A stretch of DNA of 64,000 bases from Gordonia sp. PP30 (GTDB lineage: Bacteria; Actinomycetota; Actinomycetes; Mycobacteriales; Mycobacteriaceae): positions 4,092,001-4,156,000 of the forward strand of contig NZ_CP095864.1 of the NCBI RefSeq assembly GCF_023100845.1, in the 5' to 3' direction. Below the pieces are notes generated by a model. It did not search any database. It was not told the origin of the DNA and worked only from the letters and a program-made list of their open reading frames with translations. Position 1 is the first letter of the stretch; each line of letters opens with the position of its first letter. This document shows, in pieces, positions 51,215 through 58,920 of this stretch. Position numbers and translations under genes: made by a program.

Positions 51215-52354
51215 CTAATCGAGTTCGGCGACGACCGAGGCCACCACGTCGCGCAGCGACCCCGTCGCCTCGTGCACCACGTGCTGCCGCTGGTAGCTGG
51301 CACCGCGTTCGACGATGTCGGACACCGAGGCCAGTTCGGCGGCACAGCCGAGGGAGTCGGCGACCGGGGCGAGGCGTTCGAGCAGGTCGCGCAGGTCGTC
51401 GGTGACCAGGCGCTCGTCGCACGCCGCGTTCTGAATGATGATCGCGTCCAGGCCGTAACGGGCGGCCCGCCACTTGTTCTCCTGGACCAGCCAGGGCGCC
51501 ATCTGCGGCAACGACTCGCCCGCGTCGATCCGGCGCGAAAGGTCCACCACCAGGCAGTGGGTCAGCGCCACCAGACCGGCGAGTTCACGGCGATTGGACA
51601 CCCCGTCGCAGACCCGCACCTCGATGGTGCCCAGGTGCGGCGACGGCCGGATGTCCCAGCGGATCTCGTTGAGGTGATCGATGATCCCGGTGGTCTTCTG
51701 GTCGTGCACGAAGGACTCGAACTCGGACCACTCCTGGAACTGGAACGGCAGGCCCGCGGTCGGCAGCTGCTGGAACATCATGGCGCGGTTGCTGGCGTAA
51801 CCGGTCTCCTGCCCGGCCCACATGGGCGACGAGCAGGACAGCGCCAGCAGGTGCGGGTAGTACTGCAGCAGGCTGGTCAGGATCGGGAAGACCTTGTCGC
51901 GGCGGTCGATCCCGACGTGGACGTGGACGCCCCAGATCAGCATCTGGCGGCCCCACCACTGGGTGCGCTCGATCAGTTCCGCGTAGCGGTGCCCCTCGGT
52001 GAGCTGCTGCGTGGACCATTCCGCGAACGGGTGCGTACCCGCGCCGTACAGGTCGATCCCGAGTTCGCCGGTCAGCGCGCGAACCTCCTCGAGAGTCGCG
52101 CCGAGGTCGTCCATCGCCTCACCGACGGTGTGGCAGATGCCGGTGACCAGCTCCACGGTGTTGCGCAGCAGTTCCCGGTGGATCCGCGGACTGCGCTCCA
52201 GACCGCGCCGGGCGATCAGCTCGAACAGCGGATCCGCGGCGTTGACCAGGTCACGCGTCTCGCGGTCGACCAGCGCGAGTTCCCATTCGACACCGAGGGT
52301 CGGCTCCGGCGACGGCCGGAACTCGATCGGTTCGATGGGCGAAGCGGCACTCAC
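51215..52354 (-). CDS. ybdK: YbdK-type carboxylate-amine ligase (glutamate-cysteine ligase 2)
   Basis: 379 aa, GCS2 family, orthologous by position and sequence to M. tuberculosis Rv0433. N-terminal GVEWELALVDRETRDLVNAAD, central WGVHVHVGI and CSSPMWAGQETGYASNRAMMFQQLP, and LGTIEVRVCDGVS carry the ATP/Mg and substrate residues of the ATP-grasp-like glutamine-synthetase fold. E. coli YbdK has weak glutamate-cysteine ligase activity. Mycobacteriales make mycothiol rather than glutathione, so the true product is uncertain. It lies next to the sodC-like gene as in mycobacteria. Confidence 0.92.
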   Translation of the reverse strand: MSAASPIEPIEFRPSPEPTLGVEWELALVDRETRDLVNAADPLFELIARRGLERSPRIHRELLRNTVELVTGICHTVGEAMDDLGATLEEVRALTGELGIDLYGAGTHPFAEWSTQQLTEGHRYAELIERTQWWGRQMLIWGVHVHVGIDRRDKVFPILTSLLQYYPHLLALSCSSPMWAGQETGYASNRAMMFQQLPTAGLPFQFQEWSEFESFVHDQKTTGIIDHLNEIRWDIRPSPHLGTIEVRVCDGVSNRRELAGLVALTHCLVVDLSRRIDAGESLPQMAPWLVQENKWRAARYGLDAIIIQNAACDERLVTDDLRDLLERLAPVADSLGCAAELASVSDIVERGASYQRQHVVHEATGSLRDVVASVVAELD

Positions 52355-52390
52355 GGGACGGCCCGTTCTGCTCGACGACGCCGCGCCGCG

Positions 52391-52948
52391 TCAGTTCGCC
52401 GTGATCACGCCGCAGGCGATCGGCGTGCCGCCGTCCACCACGACCATGGTCTTGTCGTTCAGGTCCGCGACCGTCACGCTCACGGTCTGGGTCACCGAGC
52501 CGGTGCCGTCGTCGCCGACGGAGAGACCCGGCAGCGAGCCGCCCGCGATCGCGTTGCCGGTGCCCGAGTAGGAGTCCTTGGCGTCGCAGGTGCCGCCGGA
52601 GCGGACCTCCACCTTGTGCTGGCCCTTCTTCATGCCGGTCACCCGGAGGTTGACCTTGGCCTGCGAACCGGCCGGCACGAAGCTGGCGGCGCCGACGCTG
52701 TTGCCCGAGGAGTCCGACAGCGAGACGGTGCCGACGGCCGAGCCCGGCGACGCCGGGATGTCGTCGGCGTTGATCAGATCGCCCGGGATCACCTGGTTGC
52801 CGGTGACCACGGCGGGCGTGGTGCCCTTGGCATCGGTCGCGTGCTCGTCCGGCGTGCAGGCCGTCAGCGCGACCGCGGCCAGGCCGGTCGCGGCGAGCGC
52901 GGCGAGGGCACGCGGGGTCGTGACACCGTGAGTCTGGCGGGCGGTCAT
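52391..52948 (-). CDS. SodC-like lipoprotein lacking the metal ligands
   Basis: 185 aa. Lipobox VALTAC (Cys31); the mature part follows a Cu/Zn superoxide dismutase pattern: GTVSLSDSSGNSVGAASF, the Cys of the structural disulfide in RSGGTCDAKDSYSGTGNAIAGG and IACGVITAN at the end. Position matches sodC (Rv0432). However, the Cu-binding H-V-H is replaced by E-V-R, the Zn loop with its GGHF...H is gone, and the late Cu His has no counterpart; only one His (KKGQHKVEV) aligns. It cannot be a normal Cu/Zn enzyme. A structural or metal-free role is possible. Confidence 0.8.
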   Translation of the reverse strand: MTARQTHGVTTPRALAALAATGLAAVALTACTPDEHATDAKGTTPAVVTGNQVIPGDLINADDIPASPGSAVGTVSLSDSSGNSVGAASFVPAGSQAKVNLRVTGMKKGQHKVEVRSGGTCDAKDSYSGTGNAIAGGSLPGLSVGDDGTGSVTQTVSVTVADLNDKTMVVVDGGTPIACGVITAN

Positions 52949-52993
52949 GTCGGCTCCTTCGGGCTGAGGCTGAGTGGGAGGGGCTGGGTACGG

Positions 52994-53515
52994 CTACTGC
53001 GGATCAACGACGATGACGACGAGTTCGCCTTCGCAGCGGGTGAAGTTGACGGGGCGCGCGTCGGTGGAGGCACCGCCCGGGACCGCGTCGGCGACCTTCT
53101 TGGCGGCGGATTCCTCGCCGTCGCCATAGAAGACGGTGTTCTCGTTGACGCTACTGGTGCTGAGGTTGTCCGGCGCGGTGCCGATGGTGAAACCGGCGGC
53201 CTCGAGCTTGTCGGACACTTCCTTCGCACGGCCCTTGATGGTGCCGGCGTTCAAGACGCAGACCTTCGGCACGTCGGCCGCCTGGGTCGACGTCGTGTCG
53301 GACGGCTTCGTGCTGGCCGGCGCGGTCGTCGTACCGGAGGCCTGCTCGGTGCTCGCGACGCTCTGGCCGGCCTGCTCGAGCTTGTCCTTGCCGGATTCCT
53401 TGCCGCTCGATGCCGCGGAATGCCAGCCCAGGGCGATGAACACCACGGCGACGGCCAGCAGCAGCATGGCGCCGGCGCGCAGCGGCAGACGATTGGTTTC
53501 GCGGTCAGCTTTCAT
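52994..53515 (-). CDS. LytR C-terminal-domain membrane protein, VirR (Rv0431)-like
   Basis: 173 aa from the second Met at 53515 (the first is 3 bp upstream). One membrane helix at about 14-33 (GAMLLLAVAVVFIALGWHS), a Ser/Thr/Ala linker (about 35-82), then a LytR_C domain (about 83-170: VCVLNAGTIKGRAKEVSDKLEAAGFTIG ... YGDGEESAAKKVADAVPGG). Size, topology and position match Rv0431 (VirR), which binds the LCP protein Lcp1 and affects cell-envelope permeability and vesicle release in M. tuberculosis. Orthology is inferred from synteny. Confidence 0.85.
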   Translation of the reverse strand: MKADRETNRLPLRAGAMLLLAVAVVFIALGWHSAASSGKESGKDKLEQAGQSVASTEQASGTTTAPASTKPSDTTSTQAADVPKVCVLNAGTIKGRAKEVSDKLEAAGFTIGTAPDNLSTSSVNENTVFYGDGEESAAKKVADAVPGGASTDARPVNFTRCEGELVVIVVDPQ

Positions 53516-53603
53516 CACGGCAACCTTAACCCACGGGACCCGGCCATCGTTTCAAGAGGCTCGGGCGGACAAGGGAAACACGCTCGGGTGAGGCCGAAAG
53601 ACC

Positions 53604-53921
53604 TCAGGTGATCTCGAAACCGAGGCGCCGGGCGGCCCGTGCCTTCTGCCGGGAGGCCCGCAGCCGACGGAGCCGCTTGACCAGCATCGGATCCGCGGCG
53701 AGCGCCTCGGGCCGGTCGACCAGGGCGTTGAGCACCTGGTAGTAGCGGGTGGCCGACAGCCCGAAGAGCTCCTTGATGGCGTCTTCTTTGGAGCCGGAGT
53801 ACTTCCACCACTGGCGTTCGAAGCCGAGGATGTCGTGCTCGCGGCGGGTGAGCCCGTCGGCGCCGACCTCATGCGGATCGGGCTGCGACGACTGCTGCTC
53901 TGCGGCTGCGCCGTTCGACAC
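53604..53921 (-). CDS. DUF3263 protein (Rv0430-like)
   Basis: 105 aa, soluble. The core LTRREHDILGFERQWWKYSGSKEDAIKELFGLSATRYYQVLNALVD resembles a sigma-factor-like helix-turn-helix and is the DUF3263 signature. The C-terminal third is a basic helix (KRLRRLRASRQKARAARRLG). DNA binding is plausible; function is unknown. The position between the virR-like gene and def is the same as in mycobacteria. Confidence 0.88.
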   Translation of the reverse strand: MSNGAAAEQQSSQPDPHEVGADGLTRREHDILGFERQWWKYSGSKEDAIKELFGLSATRYYQVLNALVDRPEALAADPMLVKRLRRLRASRQKARAARRLGFEIT

Positions 53922-54085
53922 CGGTTCGCCTCCCCTTTCTGCCCTGGTGAGTGTGTTTCCACGCCGCGCGGGCCGGACGCCCGGACGGGCGAATGACGGC
54001 GGTGTGGTTCGCTGAGTATCTAATCACGCCCGCCCGGCCCCGGCGCGGGGACGCACCGGTGCGGCGCCCAGTACAGTCCATATTC

Positions 54086-54676
54086 ATGGCGATTCTCCCC
54101 ATCTGCATCTACGGCGAGCCCGTCCTGCACCACCCGACCACGCCGGTGGAGCTCGACGCCGACGGCAAGCCGTCCGCCGAGATCGTGGCCCTGCTCGACG
54201 ACATGTACGAGACGATGGACGCGGCCAACGGCGTCGGCCTGGCCGCGAACCAGGTCGGCCGCGACCTGCGCATGTTCGTCTACGACTGCCCCGACGGGCC
54301 GGTCCGCCGCCGCGGCGAGGTGATCAACCCGGTGCTGACGACGTCGGAGATCCCGGAGACCATGCCCGATCCGGACAGCAACGACGAGGGCTGCCTGTCG
54401 GTCCCGGGCGAGGGTTTCCCCACCGGCCGCGCCGACTGGGCCAAGGTCACCGGCGTCGACCGCAACGGCGATCCCGTCGAGATCGAGGGCAACGGATTCT
54501 TCGCCCGGATGCTCCAGCACGAGACCGGCCACCTCGACGGCTTCCTGTACGTCGACGTGCTGATCGGCCGCAACGCGCGCGCCGCGAAGAAGGCCATCAA
54601 GCGCAACGGCTGGGGTGTTCCCGGTCTCACGTGGCTGCCCGGAACGGTCGCCGACCCGTTCGGGCACGACGACTGA
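54086..54676 (+). CDS. def: Peptide deformylase
   Basis: 196 aa from ATG 54086. The three deformylase motifs are intact: [10 protein letters not shown] (motif 1), DEGCLSVPG with the metal-binding Cys (motif 2) and QHETGHLDG with the HExxH zinc/iron site (motif 3). The C-terminus has the actinobacterial extension ([16 protein letters not shown]). It removes the formyl group from nascent proteins and is essential in most bacteria. It is divergent from the DUF3263 gene and starts a run def, Rv0428c-like, RNase, barstar, xthA. Confidence 0.96.
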   Translation: MAILPICIYGEPVLHHPTTPVELDADGKPSAEIVALLDDMYETMDAANGVGLAANQVGRDLRMFVYDCPDGPVRRRGEVINPVLTTSEIPETMPDPDSNDEGCLSVPGEGFPTGRADWAKVTGVDRNGDPVEIEGNGFFARMLQHETGHLDGFLYVDVLIGRNARAAKKAIKRNGWGVPGLTWLPGTVADPFGHDD

Positions 54677-54679
54677 GCG

Positions 54680-55312
54680 ATGGATCCGCTCGCCGGTGAC
54701 CGCATCGTCGTCCGCTATCGCCTGGGCGAGGGCGGCCCGGGAGACTGGCGGCCGGCACCGAACCCGGCACTCGAGCGGTCGCCGTCGTTGTCGGATCTGA
54801 CCGGGATCCTGGTCGACGAGACGGCGGATGCGCTGCTGGTCGAGCGCGACGGAACGGTCGAGCGGCTGCCCCGCGCGGCGATCACGTCGATCCGGCAGTT
54901 GTCCCGGCGGGTCGTGCGCAATTCGGCGATCCGGGACGTCGAACGCGTCCTCACCGAGGCGGCACCGGCCGCCGAACGTGACGAGTTCGACGGCTGGACG
55001 GTCTCGGCCGATCCGGGGTCGACGGCACTGCGCGCGAACACCGCGGTGCCCCTGGGCCGCGAGGCCCGCGCCGCCGACGTCGGCCGGGTACGCAACTGGT
55101 ACACCCGGCGCGGCCTGAGCGCGCGCGTCGTGGTGCCCGAGCGACTGCTGCGGACCGCCGAGATCGCCCCGCGGCCCGGCACCGAATACGAGGTGCTGGT
55201 CGACGACGCCGGTGCCGCCGTCGAGGTGCCGGGCGACGACCGGGACGCGCGGCGGTCGTGGCGAGCCCGCGGATACGGCCTGCACCACACTTTTCAGGTA
55301 CTCGAGCTGTAG
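54680..55312 (+). CDS. Rv0428c-like protein, GNAT fold apparently incomplete
   Basis: 210 aa. The N-terminal part (about 1-85) is an SH3-like barrel with GDRIVVRYRLGEGGPGDW and LPRAAITSIRQLSRRVVR. Then FDGWTVSADPGSTALRANTAVPLG and VRNWYTRRGLSARVVVPERLL match the first half of the acetyltransferase of Rv0428c. The second half, with the acetyl-CoA-binding R/QxxGxG/A motif, is missing, and the chain jumps to a GNAT-like end (ARRSWRARGYGLHHTFQVLEL). Rv0428c is about 300 aa. So the gene looks internally shortened and probably lacks transferase activity. GTG/ATG spacing behind def is 3 bp, implying co-translation. Confidence 0.7.
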   Translation: MDPLAGDRIVVRYRLGEGGPGDWRPAPNPALERSPSLSDLTGILVDETADALLVERDGTVERLPRAAITSIRQLSRRVVRNSAIRDVERVLTEAAPAAERDEFDGWTVSADPGSTALRANTAVPLGREARAADVGRVRNWYTRRGLSARVVVPERLLRTAEIAPRPGTEYEVLVDDAGAAVEVPGDDRDARRSWRARGYGLHHTFQVLEL

Positions 55313-55347
55313 CCCGGTCCGGCCGGTCGCCTACGGTGGACCCGAAC

Positions 55348-55914
55348 ATGACTGATCCCGTGCGCACCCCGAACCCGCCCGACCGGCGACGACGCCTGCT
55401 GACGTCCGTCGCGGGTCTCGTCGTGCTGATCGCCATCGTCGTGGCGGCGGTGTGGCTGAGCGAATCGGGCGGGGACGGCGCGGCCAAGCAGGCCGTCGCG
55501 ACGTCGACCAGTTCCGTCGCGGGCACCGGGGCGTCGAGCAAGGCGCCGAACACGACGGCGCCGAAGAAGAGCACGCCCGGCAAGACGCCGAAGCCGACGA
55601 GCCGGACCGCCACCCCGTCGGCGCAGGTCCCGGCGCGCGTGACCCGCACTCTCGCCCTGATCGACGCCGGCCGCTGGCCCGACGAGGCGACCCCGGGCAC
55701 CAAGGGCGGGACCAACTTCGGCAACTTCGAGGGCCGGCTGCCCGCGACCGGCGCTCATGGGCAGCGCCTGCGCTTCACCGAGTGGGACGTCAACGCCAAG
55801 CAGCCCGGACGCGGCCGCGACGCCGAGCGGATCATCACCGCCGACGACGGCTCGGCCTGGTACACGCTCGACCATTACCGCACCTTCATCAAGATCCGGG
55901 GACCGTCGGCATGA
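55348..55914 (+). CDS. Membrane-anchored guanyl-specific ribonuclease (RNase Sa/T1-like)
   Basis: 188 aa from ATG 55348. A basic N-terminus (PPDRRRRLL) leads into a membrane helix (about 20-42), a Ser/Thr/Pro/Lys linker (about 43-95) and a ribonuclease domain (about 97-188). Compared with RNase Sa of Streptomyces: DEATPGTKGGTNFGNFEGRLP matches its FPYSQDGVVFQNRESVLP, LRFTEWDVNAKQPGRG holds the general-base Glu, DAERIITADDG the Arg region, and WYTLDHYRTF the catalytic His. The domain would face outside the cell. The next gene, overlapping by 4 bp, encodes a barstar-type inhibitor, which supports active RNase. Purpose could be RNA scavenging or competition. Confidence 0.85.
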   Translation: MTDPVRTPNPPDRRRRLLTSVAGLVVLIAIVVAAVWLSESGGDGAAKQAVATSTSSVAGTGASSKAPNTTAPKKSTPGKTPKPTSRTATPSAQVPARVTRTLALIDAGRWPDEATPGTKGGTNFGNFEGRLPATGAHGQRLRFTEWDVNAKQPGRGRDAERIITADDGSAWYTLDHYRTFIKIRGPSA

Positions 55915-56474
55915 GCACCACGCTGAACCGCTTCCTGCACGCCACCCGCACCGGCGGCCCGGCCGTCGCGGTGACCACGGCGCCGGTCACCCCGTCGATC
56001 GACGTCCAGCATCGGCTGGTGGTGCGACGGCTCGACGGCGCCCTGATGCGCACCACCGACGGCCTGTTCGGCGAGTTCGCCGAAGCGTGGGACTTCCCCG
56101 GGTATTTCGGCTGGGGCATGGACGCCTTCAACGACTGCATGACCGACCTGGACGGGCACCCGGCGCCGCTGGTCACCGCCACCGGTTCGGTGCCGGGCGG
56201 TTTCCTGACCGTCGTCGAGCACGCGGAGCAACTGCTGGCCGACGCGCCGGACCGGGTCTTCACCTGGTTCGCGCAGTCGCAGCCGCAGTACCGTGACAGC
56301 TACCGCACGCCGTACGCCGACAACGCGGACCGTCCCGCAGCACTCGAGTACGCGCTGGTGCTGCGGACCACGCCGGACCGGCTCGGCGCCGTGCGCCGGC
56401 GGTGGACCGCGGCCGGGACGCCGACGGTGCTTCTCACCCATCCCGCCGAGCCGGACGCCCCGGGGGATCGCTGA
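55911..56474 (+). CDS. Barstar-family ribonuclease inhibitor
   Basis: 187 aa. Residues about 40-120 carry the barstar signature: LDGALMRTTDGLFGEFAEAWDFPGYFGWGMDAFNDCMTDLDG, equivalent to FPxYFGxNLDALxDCLTD in barstar, with the acidic helix residues that plug the RNase active site (the two Asp of MDAFND). The N-terminal 35 and C-terminal 60 residues extend beyond the 90-residue canonical barstar. No signal peptide, so it is cytosolic and would protect against the ribonuclease made from the same transcript before export. ATG overlaps the RNase stop, and its own stop overlaps xthA (TGATG). Confidence 0.9.
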   Translation: MSTTLNRFLHATRTGGPAVAVTTAPVTPSIDVQHRLVVRRLDGALMRTTDGLFGEFAEAWDFPGYFGWGMDAFNDCMTDLDGHPAPLVTATGSVPGGFLTVVEHAEQLLADAPDRVFTWFAQSQPQYRDSYRTPYADNADRPAALEYALVLRTTPDRLGAVRRRWTAAGTPTVLLTHPAEPDAPGDR

Positions 56475-57280
56475 TGCGCATCGCCACCTGGAACGTGAAT
56501 TCCATCCGCGCCCGCAGCGAGCAGGTGGTCGCGTGGATGACGCGGCACGCGATCGACGTGCTCGCGCTGCAGGAGACCAAGTGCCACGACGACCAGTTCC
56601 CGGTGATGAGCTTCCTCGCCGAGGGCTACGACGTCGCCCTGCACGGTGAGGGCGGCTACAACGGCGTGGCGATCGCGTCCCGGGTCGGCCTGAGCGACGT
56701 CCACCGCGGTTTCGACGGCCAGCCCGTGCCACGGCCCGGCGCGGCACCGGAGGCCCGCGCGATCTCGGCGACCTGCGGCGGGATCCGGGTGTGGAGCCTG
56801 TACGTGCCGAACGGCCGCGCACTCGACGACCCGCACTTCCCCTACAAGCTCTCCTGGCTCGACGCCCTCTCCGGGGTGACCGGCCTGGAACTCGGGCACG
56901 ACCCGGCCGCCCAGGTGGTGCTGGCCGGCGACTGGAACGTCGCACCCACCGACGACGACGTGTGGGATCCCGAGTACTTCGCCGGACGCACCCACGTGAC
57001 CCCCACCGAGCGGGCCGCGTTCGCCCGGTTCGGTGCCGCCGGATTCGTCGACAGCGCCGCGCCGTTCGCCCCCGGTCCCGGCGTGTACACCTTCTGGGAC
57101 TACACGGCGGGCCGCTTCGCCAAGAACGAGGGCATGCGCATCGACTTCGCCCTCTGCTCCCCCGCGCTCGACGACCGGATCTTCGACGCCTTCATCGACA
57201 CGGATGCGCGCGCCGCCGCCGGTGCGAGCGACCACGCCCCGCTGGTCCTGGACGTTTCGTCGCCGGGCTTCGGCGACTGA
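56474..57280 (+). CDS. xthA: Exodeoxyribonuclease III / AP endonuclease
   Basis: 268 aa of the EEP superfamily. MRIATWNVNSIRAR opens the domain; catalytic residues are visible in LALQETKCHDDQFP (metal Glu), SLYVPNGR, LAGDWNVAP (Asp/Asn), NEGMRIDFALCS and SDHAPLVLD (His/Asp). It nicks DNA at abasic sites and trims 3' blocks in base-excision repair. ATG 56474 overlaps the barstar stop. In M. tuberculosis xthA (Rv0427c) directly follows Rv0428c; here the ribonuclease-barstar pair has been inserted between them. Confidence 0.95.
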   Translation: MRIATWNVNSIRARSEQVVAWMTRHAIDVLALQETKCHDDQFPVMSFLAEGYDVALHGEGGYNGVAIASRVGLSDVHRGFDGQPVPRPGAAPEARAISATCGGIRVWSLYVPNGRALDDPHFPYKLSWLDALSGVTGLELGHDPAAQVVLAGDWNVAPTDDDVWDPEYFAGRTHVTPTERAAFARFGAAGFVDSAAPFAPGPGVYTFWDYTAGRFAKNEGMRIDFALCSPALDDRIFDAFIDTDARAAAGASDHAPLVLDVSSPGFGD

Positions 57281-57331
57281 GGCATCGCAGGGTCGGCCCA
57301 CGCTCGGCTGCACGGTTCTCAGACCGTCGTA

Positions 57332-57354
57332 TCTGTTGGTCGCCGACCAACAGA
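57332..57354 (+). terminator. Hairpin terminator after xthA
   Basis: TCTGTTGGTCG (57332-57342) pairs perfectly with CGACCAACAGA (57344-57354), one-base gap, so in RNA the loop opens to a few bases. It lies 52 bp after the xthA stop. Confidence 0.65.
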
Positions 57355-57379
57355 AGTGACAGTCCCAGGCCGCTCAGGC

Positions 57380-57414
57380 TCTCGCCCCTGGCGGGCTCGA
57401 CCGGCTCAGCCGGC
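57380..57414. repeat. Interspersed repeat copy
   Basis: CTCTCGCCCCTGGCGGGCTC followed by GACCGGCTCAGCCGG is close to the complement of the 39861 copy without the TTCGACACG end. A looser second copy (CGGCTCAGTGGCGGGCGAGG) follows at about 57428-57447. Confidence 0.7.
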
Positions 57415-57496
57415 GCGCGGAGACCACCGGCTCAGTGGCGGGCGAGGTCGCGCGCCGAGCCGTCCGCCGCAACCCAGACCCCGCGCACTCGGGGCC

Positions 57497-57515
57497 TTAG
57501 GTAAGGCTCGACTAA
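57497..57515 (+). promoter_or_regulatory. Iron box (IdeR/DtxR operator)
   Basis: TTAGGTAAGGCTCGACTAA matches the IdeR/DtxR consensus TTAGGTTAGGCTAACCTAA at 15 of 19 positions, with a perfect left half and TTAGG. It lies 9 bp before the SagB-type gene. TAATCT at 57513-57518 is a possible -10 that would give a leaderless transcript starting at or near the ATG, so the box would cover the promoter and iron-loaded IdeR would repress it. Confidence 0.75.
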
Positions 57516-57524
57516 TCTAGTCGT

Positions 57525-58886
57525 ATGACGTCCAGCCTCACCGACGCGGAGTGCGTCGTCTACGCGTGGCAGCCACCCGCGAGCGCGGTGCTCGGCTCAC
57601 CCGGGACCGCCACCCTCCTGCCGTCGGGAGAACGCCTCACCGGCCTGACCGGGAAGCAGGGCGCGGCGCTCAAGGCGCTCGGGCGCGGACCGGTCCGCTT
57701 CGACACCGAGCCGCCCGGCGACGTAGCCGAACTCCTCGACCGGCTGCTGAGCAGCGGCGTGCTCACCGTCGACGTCCCCGGCGAGTACTCGATCCGGCCG
57801 TTCCGCGCCGCCCCCGGACCGCGCCCGGCGCCCACCGCCCCGGGGAGTTCCGCGCTGTCGAAGTTCACCGTGTTGCGCCGCGACGGCGACCGGCTGGTCG
57901 CGGAGAACCCGCGCGCCTGGTGCGACGTGGTGCTGACCGGACCGCGCGCCATCGCGATCGTGACGGGTCTCGCCTCCGGTGACGACGCCCTCACCGCGCG
58001 CCTGTGGACCGATCTGCGCTGGACCGGTCACGCCGTCGGCGAGCCGGCCGAGGAAGACGTGGCCCTGTCCACGGCGGGCTGGCGGCCTCACGAGCTGTGG
58101 TTTCACCGCCGCAGCACCGTCGGAGACCGCGGCACCGCGTGGGGCGACTTCGGGCCCACCAAATGGGCCGACGGACGCTTCGAACCGCTCCCCGCGCGGC
58201 CGGAACCGTACCCGGGTGCCCCGCTGCCGCTGCCCGCACCGGACCTGCACGACCGCTACCGGAACGACCCGCCGCTGGCCGCGGTGATCGACGACCGTGT
58301 CTCCACCCGCAGCTTCGACGACGACCACCCGCTCACCGCCGCGCAGCTCGGCGAACTGTTGTACCGCTGCGCGCGCACCCGGTCGGTCCGTACCGTCGGC
58401 CCCGACCGGCCGGTGCCCGAGGAGCTCCCGTCGCGGCCGTATCCGTCCGGCGGGTCGCTGTACGAGCTCGAGGTGTATCCGGTGATCCGCAACGTCGACG
58501 GCATCGCGCCGGGCATGTACCACTACGACTCGTTCGCGCACGCCCTGGAACCGGTCGCCGGGTTCGACGACGACGCCGTCCAGCGGCTGCTCGCGCCCGC
58601 GGCGTACACCCTCGCCGACCAGAAGCAGCCGCAGGTGCTGCTCGCACTCGCCGCCCGCACCGGCCGCCTGATGTGGACCTATGAGTCGATGCCCTACGCG
58701 GTGATCCTCAAACACGTCGGCGTCCTGACCCAGACGCTGTACCTGGCCGCGACCGCGATGGGTCTCGGTGGCGTCGCCCAGGGCTACGGCGACACCGCCG
58801 CCTTCGCCGACGCCACCGGTCGCGACGAGCTCGCCGAGTGCATCGTGGGCAGCTTCGTCGTCGGATCGCGGAGGGAGTCGTCGTAG
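57525..58886 (+). CDS. SagB/ThcOx-family FMN-dependent oxidase, iron-box controlled
   Basis: 453 aa. Residues about 1-235 are an N-terminal domain seen in SagB-type dehydrogenases. Residues about 245-450 are the nitroreductase-like FMN domain: DDRVSTRSFDDDHPLTAAQLGELLYRCA, RPYPSGGSLYELEVYPVI, GMYHYDSFAHALEPV and the C-terminal ATAMGLGGVAQGYGD. SagB-like enzymes oxidise azolines to azoles in thiazole/oxazole-modified peptides and occur with siderophore and other peptide pathways. No ribosome site is visible; a leaderless message is likely. The iron box directly upstream and the broken siderophore-interacting gene downstream point to siderophore metabolism. The partner cyclodehydratase is absent from the window. 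Confidence 0.82.
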   Translation: MTSSLTDAECVVYAWQPPASAVLGSPGTATLLPSGERLTGLTGKQGAALKALGRGPVRFDTEPPGDVAELLDRLLSSGVLTVDVPGEYSIRPFRAAPGPRPAPTAPGSSALSKFTVLRRDGDRLVAENPRAWCDVVLTGPRAIAIVTGLASGDDALTARLWTDLRWTGHAVGEPAEEDVALSTAGWRPHELWFHRRSTVGDRGTAWGDFGPTKWADGRFEPLPARPEPYPGAPLPLPAPDLHDRYRNDPPLAAVIDDRVSTRSFDDDHPLTAAQLGELLYRCARTRSVRTVGPDRPVPEELPSRPYPSGGSLYELEVYPVIRNVDGIAPGMYHYDSFAHALEPVAGFDDDAVQRLLAPAAYTLADQKQPQVLLALAARTGRLMWTYESMPYAVILKHVGVLTQTLYLAATAMGLGGVAQGYGDTAAFADATGRDELAECIVGSFVVGSRRESS

Positions 58887-58920
58887 GCCGGGGGTCGTTT
58901 CGACGCTTCTATGTTCGTTG

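Noticed and set aside
57332..57354. Regulatory operator reading of the TCTGTTGGTCG palindrome
   Set aside because: It lies 52 bp after xthA and 170 bp before the next gene, which has its own iron box; a terminator is simpler.
57525..58886. Plain nitroreductase for the gene behind the iron box
   Set aside because: Nitroreductases are about 200 aa; this one has an extra N-terminal domain and the SagB-type arrangement.
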